Positions 15,342 to 22,268 of a stretch of 33,691 bases of DNA are shown in pieces. This DNA is from Clostridiales bacterium. GTDB lineage: Bacteria > Bacillota > Clostridia > Oscillospirales > Oscillospiraceae. A program made the translations under genes and the position numbers. Positions within the stretch are counted from its first letter, which is position 1. The number at the start of each line of letters is the position of its first letter. Under the pieces are notes generated by a model. The model was given only the letters and a program-made list of their open reading frames with translations. It was not told the DNA's origin and made no database searches. The stretch spans positions 1 through 33,691 of the forward strand of contig SFFW01000015.1 of assembly GCA_004556755.1 (NCBI GenBank), read 5' to 3'.

Positions 15342-15363
15342 CAATATGCTGCAATTATTTTTG

Positions 15364-15392
15364 TTTACTTTAGCGTTTTGACGGTATATAAT
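15364..15392 (+). promoter_or_regulatory. Promoter of the phosphofructokinase gene
   Basis: TTTACT (15364-15369), a 17-base spacer and perfect TATAAT (15387-15392). Start near 15399. Confidence 0.65.
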
Positions 15393-15430
15393 GCCTTTGA
15401 AAAGACTGAAAGCAAGGTGCGTGAATACCA

Positions 15431-16516
15431 TTGAAGAAAATGACGAGAGTTGCGCTCATAACCTCCGGCGGAGACTGCCAGGGGCTCAACGCCGCCATGC
15501 GTGGCATAGGAAAGGCACTTTACAATAGGATAAGCGATCTTGAGATATTCGGTATGTACGACGGTTATCGCGGGCTTATCGACGGCGACTACAAGTTCAT
15601 GGAGCCGAAGGACTTCTCCGGCATCCTGACCGAGGGCGGTACCATACTCGGCACCTCAAGACAGCGCTACATTCCGGGGAAGGACATCGTTGACGAGGAA
15701 GGCAACAGTCTCATCCCCGTCATGAAGGATACCTACAACCGCCTAAACCTCGACTGCCTTGTCATCATGGGCGGCAACGGAACGCAGAAAAGCGCAAAGC
15801 TTCTGATGGATGCGGGAATGAACGTCGTGACCCTGCCCAAGACGATAGACAATGACATTTGGGGTACGGACGTCACCTTCGGATTCCAGAGTGCGGTGGA
15901 TATTGCGACGAACGTTATAGACTACATCCACTCGACCGCAAGCTCTCACAGCAGAGTGTTCCTTGTGGAGCTTATGGGCAGGGACGCAGGCTGGCTCACC
16001 CTAAACGCCGGCATCGGCAGCGGTGCGGACATTATCCTCATTCCGGAGATACCTTATGACATCAATAAAGTAACGGAGGCGATAGAGCGCCGTCGGAAGA
16101 TGGGCAGCGCCTTTTCGATACTCGCCGTGGCGGAGGGCGCCAAGAGCATTGACGATCAGGTGCTTTCCGAGGAGGAGAGCCGCCGCAGACGTGAGGAGTC
16201 GAAGCATTCCACTATCTCCTACGAGATAGCAGACCACATTGAAAAGACGCTCGGCAGGGAAGCGAGAGTCACCATCCCCGGTCATTATCAGAGGGGCGGT
16301 CCTCCGTGTCCCTACGACAGAGTGCTTGCCACACGCTTCGGTACGGCCGCAGCGGAGCTTATCGTCAACCGCAATTACGGTAGAATGGTTGCCATGCAAA
16401 ACGGGGAGATCGTTTCCATCCCTCTGGAGGAAGCGGCAAGCAAGACGAAGTTCCTGCCGCCGGATCACCCCCTGATCCAGGTCGCAAGGGACATTGGCAT
16501 TTCATTCGGAGACTGA
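15431..16516 (+). CDS. pfkA: 6-phosphofructokinase (ATP/PPi group with Gly-Lys signature)
   Basis: 361 aa, TTG start at 15431 with aaggtg upstream (an ATG three codons in is an alternative). Phosphorylates fructose 6-phosphate in glycolysis. Motifs: TSGGDCQGLNAA (11-22), GGNGT (114-118), LPKTIDND (135-142, catalytic Asp140), MGRDAGWL, EGAKS and PGHYQRGGPP. Compared with E. coli PfkA, the 'GGDGS' Asp is Asn116, the following Gly117 (ATP-favouring) is kept, and the 'PGTIDND' Gly is Lys137 (common in PPi enzymes). This mixed signature occurs in other clostridial and actinobacterial PFKs, so the phosphoryl donor should be treated as open. Confidence 0.92.
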   Translation: MKKMTRVALITSGGDCQGLNAAMRGIGKALYNRISDLEIFGMYDGYRGLIDGDYKFMEPKDFSGILTEGGTILGTSRQRYIPGKDIVDEEGNSLIPVMKDTYNRLNLDCLVIMGGNGTQKSAKLLMDAGMNVVTLPKTIDNDIWGTDVTFGFQSAVDIATNVIDYIHSTASSHSRVFLVELMGRDAGWLTLNAGIGSGADIILIPEIPYDINKVTEAIERRRKMGSAFSILAVAEGAKSIDDQVLSEEESRRRREESKHSTISYEIADHIEKTLGREARVTIPGHYQRGGPPCPYDRVLATRFGTAAAELIVNRNYGRMVAMQNGEIVSIPLEEAASKTKFLPPDHPLIQVARDIGISFGD

Positions 16517-16552
16517 TAAAAAGCGGAGATAAAATAGAAAAAACATATTTAA

Positions 16553-16759
16553 AAGCGGAATTGTGGGACAGAATGCAGTACCTCGAAGCATAAGCCATAT
16601 GTCCAGCTCTCATCGTTCTCGCAAAACGGGACGATGAACCTCATAAGCACCGTTAAGGGCAGCACCGAGGACAGAAAGCTAATTGAAGCGATGCTCGACT
16701 GCGTGCTTGCGGAAGTGAGACGGTACGCTGAGGAAAACAGCCTTTGCGCCGAAAACTGA
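16553..16759 (+). pseudogene. Possible 3' remnant of an unidentified gene
   Basis: An open frame with good coding character ends at TGA 16759. Its last residues include VQLSSFSQNGTMNL and STEDRKLIEAMLDCVLAEV. There is no ATG until 16634 and no ribosome site, and a stop lies just upstream at 16550. It may be the tail of a decayed gene or a 41-aa small protein starting at 16634. I do not recognise the family. Confidence 0.35.
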
Positions 16760-16763
16760 ATAT

Positions 16764-16795
16764 AAAAAATGCGATGCTTTTGCATCGCATTTTTT
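16764..16795. terminator. Bidirectional intrinsic terminator
   Basis: Stem aaaaaatgcgatgc / gcatcgcatttttt with loop tttt. It serves the PFK side (plus) and the SDR gene (minus, ending at 16802). Confidence 0.88.
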
Positions 16796-16801
16796 ATGCT
16801 C

Positions 16802-17572
16802 TTAATAGCCGAAGGGCTTTTTCTGCTGCTTGCACCATGTCCTTAGTACAAAGCGGGTGGGCAGAAGCTTCACGCCGAGAACCTGAAGCCGCTCCGGGAA
16901 GCCGAGTACCGAGACCGCCTTGCCCTTGTGCATATCCCGAACCGCCTTTTTAATGACATCTTCGGGACCGTAGTAGCGGTTAAAGTAGCTGACGGTGCTG
17001 TCGTGTATGGCGTGGCTGAAAAACTCCGTCTTTATCCAACCGGGGCATACCGCCATGACCTTTATCTTACGCTCGCAAAGCTCGACCCTCAGCGCCTTCG
17101 AGAAGCTGAGAACGTATGCCTTCGATGCGCCGTAGACGTTGATGTACGGCACGGGCTGGAAGGACGACATCGAACCCATGTTGTAGATCTGCGCACCGTC
17201 GGGCATATAGGGGAGGGTGATATAGGTCATTCCCGTCAGCGCACGGTCGTTAAGGTCAATTATCTGGAGCTGCTTTTCCATGTCCATTTCGGTGTAGGTG
17301 CCGAAAAGACCGAAGCCTGCGGCGTTTACAAGCACCTTGACGCAGGGCTTTTCCTTATCCAAAAGCTCGGCAAAGACACGGAGACTGTCACGGTCGAGGA
17401 GATCGAGCACAACGGGGCGGATCTTTGCACGCACCTTGTCCTGAAGCTCAAGCAGCCTGTCCTCCCTGCGGGCGATAACCCACAGCTCGTCAAGCTCCAT
17501 GTCCTTGTCTATTGCATAGACAAACTCTCTGCCCATGCCGGACGAAGCGCCGGTGATAACAGCAACGTTCAT
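16802..17572 (-). CDS. Short-chain dehydrogenase/reductase (classical SDR)
   Basis: 256 aa. Rossmann motif TGASSGMG (7-14), NAAG (83-86), catalytic Ser near 134-136 and YGASK (Tyr147, Lys151), followed by CPGWIKTEFF. The active site is complete, so it should be an NAD(P)H-dependent oxidoreductase, with substrate unknown. The Arg-Arg pair after the second strand (IARREDR, 33-39) favours NADPH. It starts 3 bases after the TetR gene, whose 3' end carries its ribosome site (aaggagg), so the pair forms an operon. The regulator probably controls its own operon and the SDR in response to the SDR's substrate or a toxic ligand (inference). Confidence 0.9.
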   Translation of the reverse strand: MNVAVITGASSGMGREFVYAIDKDMELDELWVIARREDRLLELQDKVRAKIRPVVLDLLDRDSLRVFAELLDKEKPCVKVLVNAAGFGLFGTYTEMDMEKQLQIIDLNDRALTGMTYITLPYMPDGAQIYNMGSMSSFQPVPYINVYGASKAYVLSFSKALRVELCERKIKVMAVCPGWIKTEFFSHAIHDSTVSYFNRYYGPEDVIKKAVRDMHKGKAVSVLGFPERLQVLGVKLLPTRFVLRTWCKQQKKPFGY

Positions 17573-17575
17573 CGT

Positions 17576-18160
17576 TTAAGCCTCCTTTGCTTTTATAAAG
17601 CCGTGCAGTCCGACGGTGAGCATATCGGCGAGAGAGCGGGCAAGCACCTCCGGCGTTACGGGGTAGTCGCCGAGAAGCCACATGTTGTAGGTGTGCATGA
17701 CGCCGCCCGAAATAAAGCGGGCGCAGACCTCGGCGATCTCTCTGCTGCCAAATTTTTCAGTAAGAGCCTCGTCCTCAAGAATAAACTTCGTGAGCCAGTC
17801 CTTGAGATTTATGCCGAGGTCGTAGATATTTATGAACTTAAAGACCCGTTTTGCGGGGTCCTTACTTGCAAGCATGAATTCCGCCGCCATGAGCATGATG
17901 GGGTAGGGGTCCTCCGCAAGCTCACTGGCTTTGTAGTCACCGAACAGCATGTCGGCGTGAGCGTAGAGATCGTCGATAAGCGACTGGCGCACGTCCTCAA
18001 GATTCTTGAAGTGTGCATAAAATGTGCCTCGACTTATATTCGCTCTTTTGAGCAGCTCGTTTACGGTTATGCTTCCGAAATCCTTTTCATACATAAGCTC
18101 AAGCAAGGCGTCCTTAATCGCTTTTCTTGACTTTTCAACCATCCTGTTAGTTCCGGCCAT
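17576..18160 (-). CDS. TetR/AcrR-family transcriptional regulator
   Basis: 194 aa from ATG 18160 with ggaggg upstream. N-terminal helix-turn-helix: KAIKDALLELMYEKDF, ITVNELLKRANISRGTFYAHF, DVRQSLIDDL. The C-terminal half is a divergent ligand-binding or dimerisation domain of the TetR_C type with no assignable ligand. It acts as a DNA-binding repressor. An AT-rich imperfect palindrome overlapping its own promoter is a candidate operator. Co-transcribed with the SDR gene. Confidence 0.9.
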   Translation of the reverse strand: MAGTNRMVEKSRKAIKDALLELMYEKDFGSITVNELLKRANISRGTFYAHFKNLEDVRQSLIDDLYAHADMLFGDYKASELAEDPYPIMLMAAEFMLASKDPAKRVFKFINIYDLGINLKDWLTKFILEDEALTEKFGSREIAEVCARFISGGVMHTYNMWLLGDYPVTPEVLARSLADMLTVGLHGFIKAKEA

Positions 18161-18191
18161 AAGTACCCTCCGATCAATATCAGCCTAAATA

Positions 18192-18245
18192 AGTATAATT
18201 ATAAATTATATGTATAATTCTATACTAAGCTTTCCAAAAATGCAA
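18192..18245 (-). promoter_or_regulatory. Promoter and possible autoregulatory operator of the TetR-SDR operon
   Basis: Minus strand TTGCAT (18245-18240), 17-base spacer, TAGAAT (18222-18217). Directly downstream, 18192-18203 (agtataattata) and 18213-18226 form an imperfect inverted repeat that would cover the -10 and start site, a common place for a TetR operator. Confidence 0.5.
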
Positions 18246-18341
18246 TACTAAATTTATTTTGCAAAAACAGTATAACAATTTACCCCTAAATCAATAATGA
18301 TTTAATTATGGATAAAACACGGCGAAAAGTATATTTAACGG

Positions 18342-18370
18342 TTGACAAAATACAATACATAGTATATCAT
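18342..18370 (+). promoter_or_regulatory. Strong orphan promoter pointing into a gene-free, then antisense, region
   Basis: Perfect TTGACA (18342-18347), 17-base spacer, TATCAT (18365-18370). No plus-strand gene follows; the next gene (sortase) is on the minus strand. Confidence 0.65.
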
Positions 18371-18376
18371 TAAACA

Positions 18377-18519
18377 AAAGCACATCAAAAGTTTATACAG
18401 TTAAATTCGCTCGGACTTTTCCCCTAAGCATCCTATTTCCCCCCTCCAAAGAAAAAGGCTTCCCTTTCTTCATCCGGGCGTTTTAAAAAGACTGCCGTAG
18501 AGTATGCTTCGGCAGTCTT
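18377..18519 (+). ncRNA. Candidate C-rich small RNA
   Basis: A transcript from the orphan promoter would run about 140 nt to the stem-loop at 18488-18519. It contains a pyrimidine-rich stretch with CCCCCCTCC (18439-18447), complementary to strong Shine-Dalgarno sequences, and a small AAGAAA/TTTCTT hairpin. C-rich unpaired stretches are a hallmark of Gram-positive sRNAs that block ribosome sites (for example RsaE-type). The 3' hairpin lacks a good U-run on this strand, so the end is uncertain. Confidence 0.35.
18481..18519 (-). terminator. Intrinsic terminator of the sortase gene
   Basis: Stem aagactgccg / cggcagtctt (18488-18497 and 18510-18519). On the minus strand it is followed by a T-run (ctttttaaaa). 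Confidence 0.82.
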
Positions 18520-18535
18520 GTCGTTGTTGTGAGAT

Positions 18536-19264
18536 TCAGTCGAGCCGTCTTGCAACGAGGATAAAGCGCCCGTCGTCGGAGTGATATGAGCAGGTAGAGA
18601 GTGTCAGTATCCTGTCGCCGGGCCTCAGGGTGACCCCGGTGTCGTACAGGCGGTTTTTCTCAATGAAGTCGCAATACTTTTCAAACGACTCCTCGTCGTT
18701 TGCGCCGACGTATTCGTAGTAGCGAAAGCCCGTCTCCTCGTCGCCGTCGAGATCGGTGTATATCGCCGCCACAAGCTCATAGTCGTGCTTTTCGTATATC
18801 GTGTCAAAGTGTATTGTACGGTGTTCAAGTCCGAAGTCCTCGGACTCGTACTTGAGCAGATCGGCAAACATGGTGCCGTTGTGCATATTGTGACCGTAGA
18901 TTATGAGATTGTCCGAGGTGTCGATGTCGCAGTATTCGTCAACGAAAAGGCAGCCGCCGGTCGCATGATTACCGTAAAAGTCCGTACGCAGGTACTTTTC
19001 GATCTCGTCGGGAGCGTACATGACCACATAGTCTATTGCCGTGCCGTCGATCTTCAGCCAGCCGATGGTGTCGTGGTTCTCCGCATATACTCCGGCGTAC
19101 TCGTCCAGCACTTCGGGGACTTTTGTGCCGTTGTTTTTGAGGTCACGCACATCTTCGTTCGTCTGCTTTTCCTTTGCCGAGGAAATAAGATAGACGATTA
19201 TCGCTGCGGTGCAGACGAGAAAAACGGTCAGAGACACTATTCTGATTATCTTAGTTAGATTCAT
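18536..19264 (-). CDS. srtB: Class B sortase
   Basis: 242 aa with an N-terminal membrane anchor (about 7-29) and the sortase fold. Catalytic residues: YGHN (His125), TLSTC (Cys225) and Arg233. Sortases cleave the Thr-Gly bond of a sorting signal and attach the protein to the cell wall. Class B enzymes of C. difficile recognise SPKTG-type signals, and the neighbouring surface protein ends in exactly SPKTG, so it is the probable substrate. A terminator separates the two genes, so they are probably transcribed separately although adjacent and codirectional. The ribosome site before ATG 19264 (ggtgat) is weak. Confidence 0.92.
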   Translation of the reverse strand: MNLTKIIRIVSLTVFLVCTAAIIVYLISSAKEKQTNEDVRDLKNNGTKVPEVLDEYAGVYAENHDTIGWLKIDGTAIDYVVMYAPDEIEKYLRTDFYGNHATGGCLFVDEYCDIDTSDNLIIYGHNMHNGTMFADLLKYESEDFGLEHRTIHFDTIYEKHDYELVAAIYTDLDGDEETGFRYYEYVGANDEESFEKYCDFIEKNRLYDTGVTLRPGDRILTLSTCSYHSDDGRFILVARRLD

Positions 19265-19280
19265 AAAATCACCAAATAAA

Positions 19281-19313
19281 AATAGGAGACGGTATTCCGT
19301 CTCCTATTTTAAA
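19281..19313 (-). terminator. Intrinsic terminator of the surface-protein gene
   Basis: 12-bp stem aataggagacgg / ccgtctcctatt, loop tatt, with A/T tracts on both sides. It lies just before the sortase start. Confidence 0.85.
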
Positions 19314-19352
19314 TAATTATCAAGAATAAGTCAACCGATCACCCACATTTGA

Positions 19353-20396
19353 TCAGTCGTTCTTCTTGCGGTATGTTGCTGCAAATGTAGTCAATGCGAT
19401 AACGGCAATTACCCACAGAAGCTCGTAGTGACTGTTGTCACCTGTCTTGGGAGAATCCTTGGGGTCGTCACCGTCGCCATTGGGGTCGTCACCGTCATCC
19501 TTGGGACCGGGATAGTTGGGATCATCCGGATCCTTGGGATCGTCACCGCCGCCGGGGTTCGGATTATCGGGGTCGTCACCGCCGCCGGGATTCGGATTGT
19601 CAGGATCGTCACCGCCACCGGGGTTCGGATTATCGGGGTCGTCACCGCCACCGGGGTTCGGATTGTCGGGATCGTCACCGCCACCGGGGTTCGGATTGTC
19701 GGGGTCGTCACCGCCGCCGGGGTTCGGATTGTCGGGATCGTCACCGCCGCCGGGGTTCGGATTGTCGGGATCGTCACCGCCGCCGGGGTTCGGATTATCG
19801 GGATCGTCACCGCCACCGGGGTTCGGATTATCGGGATCGTCACCTCCACCGGGGTTCGGATTGACACGGTCGCCGAGACCTGCCCAAATACCGACTACAT
19901 GACCGCCCACAGGTCCGAGCATGAGGATGTCGCAGGAGTCGGCTCTTACGGTGTTGTCAATACCGGGGATCATGGTGCCGGTATAGAAAAGCTGAGAGCC
20001 TTCAACGGTAAGATCGGCGGTTTTCCAGAAGTTGTTGGTATAAGTTCCGGAAGAGATCGTAACCCTGACGTCAGCGGGGAGGCGAACATAGCCGAGCCTG
20101 CCGACGAGATCCTGCTTGGTGAGAGTCTGATGATATCCCCAAACGGGGCAATCAAAGGTAATGGTCGCATCATCGGGAAGGAACATATAGTTCTCTATCA
20201 GCAGATAGAAATGCGGATTGCCCTTGAAGTTATAGCCCTCTGTGGAAAGATAGTCGTCATCTACCGTTCCCCAGATGTCGTCCGAAATATCGTCCGCATA
20301 AGCTTGAGAACTCAGTGAGAAAGCAGCAATCAGTATAACCGCAAGCACTACGAGGAAGCCGAAAAGCAGCTTCGTGCGCTTGGCAGTATTTGACAT
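19353..20396 (-). CDS. Sortase-anchored surface protein with an 11-residue Pro/Asp/Gly repeat stalk
   Basis: 347 aa from ATG 20396 (aaggagg 12 bases upstream, a long spacing; a GTG 11 codons earlier is less likely). Signal peptide 1-34, probably cleaved after AYA. An N-terminal domain of about 140 residues (WGYHQTLTKQDLVGRLGYV, VTISSGTYTNNFWKTADLTVEG) is not recognised. It is followed by ten copies of the unit GGGDDPDNPNP, a charged linker, the sorting signal SPKTG (315-319), a hydrophobic helix and a basic tail (YRKKND). It should be exported and covalently linked to peptidoglycan by the adjacent sortase B. The repeat makes a rigid extended stalk. The binding target of the N-terminal domain is unknown. 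Confidence 0.88.
   Translation of the reverse strand: MSNTAKRTKLLFGFLVVLAVILIAAFSLSSQAYADDISDDIWGTVDDDYLSTEGYNFKGNPHFYLLIENYMFLPDDATITFDCPVWGYHQTLTKQDLVGRLGYVRLPADVRVTISSGTYTNNFWKTADLTVEGSQLFYTGTMIPGIDNTVRADSCDILMLGPVGGHVVGIWAGLGDRVNPNPGGGDDPDNPNPGGGDDPDNPNPGGGDDPDNPNPGGGDDPDNPNPGGGDDPDNPNPGGGDDPDNPNPGGGDDPDNPNPGGGDDPDNPNPGGGDDPDNPNPGGGDDPKDPDDPNYPGPKDDGDDPNGDGDDPKDSPKTGDNSHYELLWVIAVIALTTFAATYRKKND
19541..19867 (-). repeat. Ten tandem 33-bp coding repeats
   Basis: Each unit encodes GGGDDPDNPNP. The period is exactly 33 bases from 19556 to 19853. Units differ only by a few synonymous third-position changes (cgg/cgc/cgt-type), so they expanded recently and copy number may vary between strains or be miscounted by assembly. 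Confidence 0.93.
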
Positions 20397-20595
20397 GTCG
20401 TTCAATTTCCTCCTTTCTCCAGTTATCACATCAGGCAGGGAAGATCACTGAAATTGCTCCTTGCAGCACACAAATCACCCGTTGCCGTCTCAGCGCTTCA
20501 TCCCGAAGGGACTCGGCGAAAAAGGCTCAAAGCTCAACGATAGCTGCGTAGGGCGCAGTAGTTCACATTACTAACTGATGATCATGCCCATGTTA
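20397..20595 (-). promoter_or_regulatory. Structured 5' leader of the surface-protein gene (possible riboswitch, class not identified)
   Basis: A promoter (TTGATT 20618-20613, 17-base spacer, TAACAT 20595-20590) would give a leader of about 187 nt. On the minus strand it contains GUCCC-UUC-GGGAU inside a GCCG/CGGC helix, an ACUACUGCGC/GCGCAG-type pairing region near 20550-20570, and a UGCUGCAAGGAGCA hairpin before the ribosome site. The length, dense pairing and position suggest cis-regulation. I compared it by eye with c-di-GMP-I/II, c-di-AMP, SAM and TPP consensus motifs and could not assign it. Confidence 0.4.
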
Positions 20596-20699
20596 CAATA
20601 TTTCCGTGTAAAAATCAAGAAAAAAAAGACACCAAGGCAAATTTGTCTGCACTGGGACAGCGTTCTGTGTCATTTGATACGGTTTGAGCGCCGCCGACG

Positions 20700-21049
20700 G
20701 AAATAAAAAACATACTCATTGTTCAATCCTGCGCTTGTAATTCGTTCGGGCTTGTGATATTCTAAATATGCAGCTACGTTGTATTTCATTTAAAGGACGG
20801 CCCCACATCCGTCCTGCCGATTGAGATAGCTGCGGCACTGCGGATCTTGCGAGGCAGGATGTGGCACAGCGCTTTGAGCGGGTGCCTGCTTCCCGTCGTG
20901 TTTCGGATTTGATGCAATGTCGTAAATACATGCTCCCGCAATCACGCTTCGGCGACGCAGACGCCGGGGCTTTAGCAAACGGGGGGAGAATAAGCTCGGT
21001 TCCGGCGCTTGAGCGAAGATTGAGCAGCTTTGCTTAAACATAAGGACCG
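20700..21049 (+). other. Gene-free, highly structured region; candidate non-coding RNA of unknown class
   Basis: No credible ORF on either strand. GC is as high as in genes. A long hairpin forms from ccacat-(ccgt)-cctgcc and ggcagg-atgtgg (about 20810-20863), with further stems cggcg/cgccg and gctc/gagc downstream. A weak plus-strand promoter (TTGTAA, 17 bases, TATTCT, ending near 20762) and the strong hairpin at 21050-21090 would bracket an RNA of about 320 nt. Strand and boundaries are guesses. RNase P, SRP, 6S and cobalamin signatures were looked for and not found. Confidence 0.3.
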
Positions 21050-21090
21050 AAAGCGGCAGGCAGGCGCACAGCGCCTGCCTGTTGCTTTCT
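21050..21090. terminator. Very strong hairpin, terminator of the HydS-phosphatase operon and/or the upstream non-coding region
   Basis: Stem gaaagc + caggcaggcgc / gcgcctgcctg + gctttc with loop aca and a 2-base internal mismatch. On plus it is followed by tttat; on minus the trailing sequence is less T-rich. Confidence 0.75.
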
Positions 21091-21098
21091 TTATCTAA

Positions 21099-22268
21099 TT
21101 AAAAATACATTACCTTAACTCGCTTGCCCATCTTTTTGAGACAGTCTGCAAGCTGCTTTACGATGGAGGACTTGACGTTGAAGTTTATGGGCAGGTCGCT
21201 GTGAGCGGGGTTCTCGGCGCAGCCGATAAACATATTGATGTCCGTCGCTTCCTCGAAGAGCATTCTTGCCGCAAGGGAAGCGCCGTCCTTTTTATAGCTC
21301 CACTGCTTGAAGCTGTCGTTGTCCTTGAGGTAGTTTTTAGCATATTGGAGTATGCGGTCGATGGTGATGATGCCCTCGGTAACGAGATCGACGCCCTCGA
21401 TCACCGAGGTCGGAGGTATCTCCGGGTCGGGGGAGACGTAGTTCACCTTCACGGTCTCGTGCAGGTACTCGGCGGCAATCGACGCCGTCGTTCCGCCGCA
21501 GACGATGTGCTTGCCCGTCTTTGCAAAGAACAGAGCCATCATTCTGTGATTGTCGTCACGGCTCTTGGGAGGACCTATCGCAATGTTCATCGGCTTGCGC
21601 TGCCTGATCTTTACGACGCAGACGGTGGCGTCGTCAAAGGGCTTGCCGCCGTAGAGTCTACTCGTTTCGTCGAGGATGATCGAGGTGAGCGTCTTTGCGG
21701 TGAAGCCGGAATCCCAAAGCGGTGCAACGTAGGATATAAGCCCGTCACGGTCCCAGCTCTCGTTTAACACTCCGTCGCTGCTGGCGTAGAGAACGCCGTC
21801 GGACATGGCGATAAAGATGTCGCCGTCACGGAGATTAAGCCCGGAGTGGTAAATGGTCTTTTCGCCGATGCGCATGGTGTTGAGCTGCATCTCGCAATTT
21901 TTACCGTCACGCAGCAGAATGACGTTAGGGTTTTCGTACTGGATTATGTCGGCACGGTCGTTGTTCACGAGACGGATTATCGTAAAGGTCGAGAATGCGG
22001 ACTTCCGCTCGGAGCAGATAGGCAGGGTGTCGGCTATGGTCTCCACGGCGTCCCGAATGTCGAGCCCGGCTGCGAGCATGGTGGAAATGATCTTCGAGGT
22101 CAGGGTGGAGAGAATGCTCGCCTTGACGCCGCTGCCGAGTCCGTCCGCAAGAACGATGATGGTACTGTTGTCGTTTTCGGCGATCTCGACATGGTCGCCG
22201 CAGAGCTGCTCACCGTAGTGATTTATGCTCAGGTAACCGATGTCGGCGCAGAGATTATTCATCTTCAT
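21099..22268 (-). CDS. SpoIIE-type PP2C protein phosphatase, partner of the sensory hydrogenase
   Basis: 389 aa. The SpoIIE/PP2C domain fills residues 1-225: VLADGLGSGVKAS (metal Asp), SAFSTFTIIRL, DGDIFIAMSDGVL and FDDATVCVV. The C-terminal 160 residues (HIVCGGTTASIAAEYL ... DINMFIGCAENPAHSDLP) form a second domain that I do not recognise, found with this phosphatase type. The start overlaps the 3' end of hydS by 14 bases, so the two are translationally coupled. In group C [FeFe]-hydrogenase loci such a phosphatase is the proposed output of HydS. It probably dephosphorylates a regulatory protein when the sensor sees H2 or redox change (inference). Confidence 0.88.
   Translation of the reverse strand: MKMNNLCADIGYLSINHYGEQLCGDHVEIAENDNSTIIVLADGLGSGVKASILSTLTSKIISTMLAAGLDIRDAVETIADTLPICSERKSAFSTFTIIRLVNNDRADIIQYENPNVILLRDGKNCEMQLNTMRIGEKTIYHSGLNLRDGDIFIAMSDGVLYASSDGVLNESWDRDGLISYVAPLWDSGFTAKTLTSIILDETSRLYGGKPFDDATVCVVKIRQRKPMNIAIGPPKSRDDNHRMMALFFAKTGKHIVCGGTTASIAAEYLHETVKVNYVSPDPEIPPTSVIEGVDLVTEGIITIDRILQYAKNYLKDNDSFKQWSYKKDGASLAARMLFEEATDINMFIGCAENPAHSDLPINFNVKSSIVKQLADCLKKMGKRVKVMYF

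Noticed and set aside
19428..20318. Plus-strand 296-codon frame across the surface-protein repeats
   Set aside because: It is the antisense of a 33-bp repeat, which stays open in several frames. The minus frame has signal peptide and sorting signal.
20397..20595. SAM-I or TPP riboswitch
   Set aside because: GAUGAAGC...GGCAAC and CUGAGA occur, but the remaining conserved segments and helix order of either class are missing.
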